From: Gloeocapsa sp. DLM2.Bin57
GTDB taxonomy: Bacteria > Cyanobacteriota > Cyanobacteriia > Cyanobacteriales > Gloeocapsaceae
Reading direction: 5' to 3'
Assembly: GCA_007693955.1 (NCBI GenBank)
Contig: RECR01000112.1
Location: 1-64,000, forward strand
Length of the DNA stretch: 64,000 bases
Made by a program: the position numbers and the translations under genes. Below the pieces are notes generated by a model. That model saw only the letters and a list, made by a program, of their open reading frames with translations, was not told the DNA's origin and searched no databases. Within the stretch, counting starts at the first letter, position 1; each line of letters opens with the position of its first letter. Of the stretch, positions 63,953 through 64,000 are shown one piece after another.

Positions 63953-64000
63953 GATTTTATCCCTTGCTAAATTCTTAATAAAGTTAACCTATCTTAAATA

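Overview
This window is chromosomal DNA from a cyanobacterium. The evidence is the aerobic chlorophyll cyclase gene acsF, ndhO, a small petM gene, cyanobacterial-type gshA, menF, solanesyl-diphosphate synthase, DUF1816 and DUF1825 proteins, and many GCGATCGC (HIP1) octamers in AT-rich DNA. I would place it near the unicellular or colonial Chroococcales/Pleurocapsales type, but the genus cannot be fixed from the sequence. No rRNA, tRNA, CRISPR array or intact insertion sequence was found.

Layout. 0-2.3 kb: pdxH and menF. 2.3-12 kb: a minus-strand accessory run of two tandem CphA2-type cyanophycin synthetases (with a small divergent ORF between them), an unassigned ATP-grasp enzyme, a PAPS-type sulfotransferase, an exported DUF1400/alpha-beta hydrolase and a sugar-nucleotide epimerase. 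12-15.3 kb, plus strand: a YfcC/DcuC-type carrier, cysC, a DUF92 protein and a small unknown gene. 15.3-23 kb: pstS behind a candidate Pho box, then a minus-strand run egtC-egtB-dnaA-folB, and ribF-moxR. 23-32 kb: acsF and a small exported protein, RNA and cell-wall genes, ispD, and a GT9/HAD pair. 32.2-33.8 kb: a decayed restriction-modification locus (truncated nuclease fragment and a cytosine methyltransferase with one in-frame TGA). 33.8-46 kb: dnaG, ctpA, an FkbM methyltransferase, mdh, ndhO, rnz, cobU, lpxD, serS, ftsQ, petM, pdxA. 46-54 kb: surface polysaccharide-type genes (glycosidase-like protein, GT4, GT2, hexapeptide acetyltransferase), dxs and sds. 54.1-54.8 kb: a 735-bp stretch with no clear gene. 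54.8-64 kb: transglutaminase, Fur/PerR regulator, peroxiredoxin, glutathione reductase, two HEAT-repeat proteins, gshA, trmL, an exosortase and a small unknown protein.

Several pathways recur. dxs, pdxA and pdxH serve the DXP-dependent route to pyridoxal phosphate, while dxs, ispD and sds serve isoprenoid and plastoquinone supply. egtB/egtC, gshA, gor, peroxiredoxin and the Fur/PerR regulator form a thiol and peroxide-defence theme. cysC could feed PAPS to the sulfotransferase. The least understood parts are the 2.3-12 kb island, the unassigned 54.1-54.8 kb region, the decayed R-M locus and the 658-residue HEAT protein, which resembles the sensor half of a NACHT/STAND protein without its NTPase.
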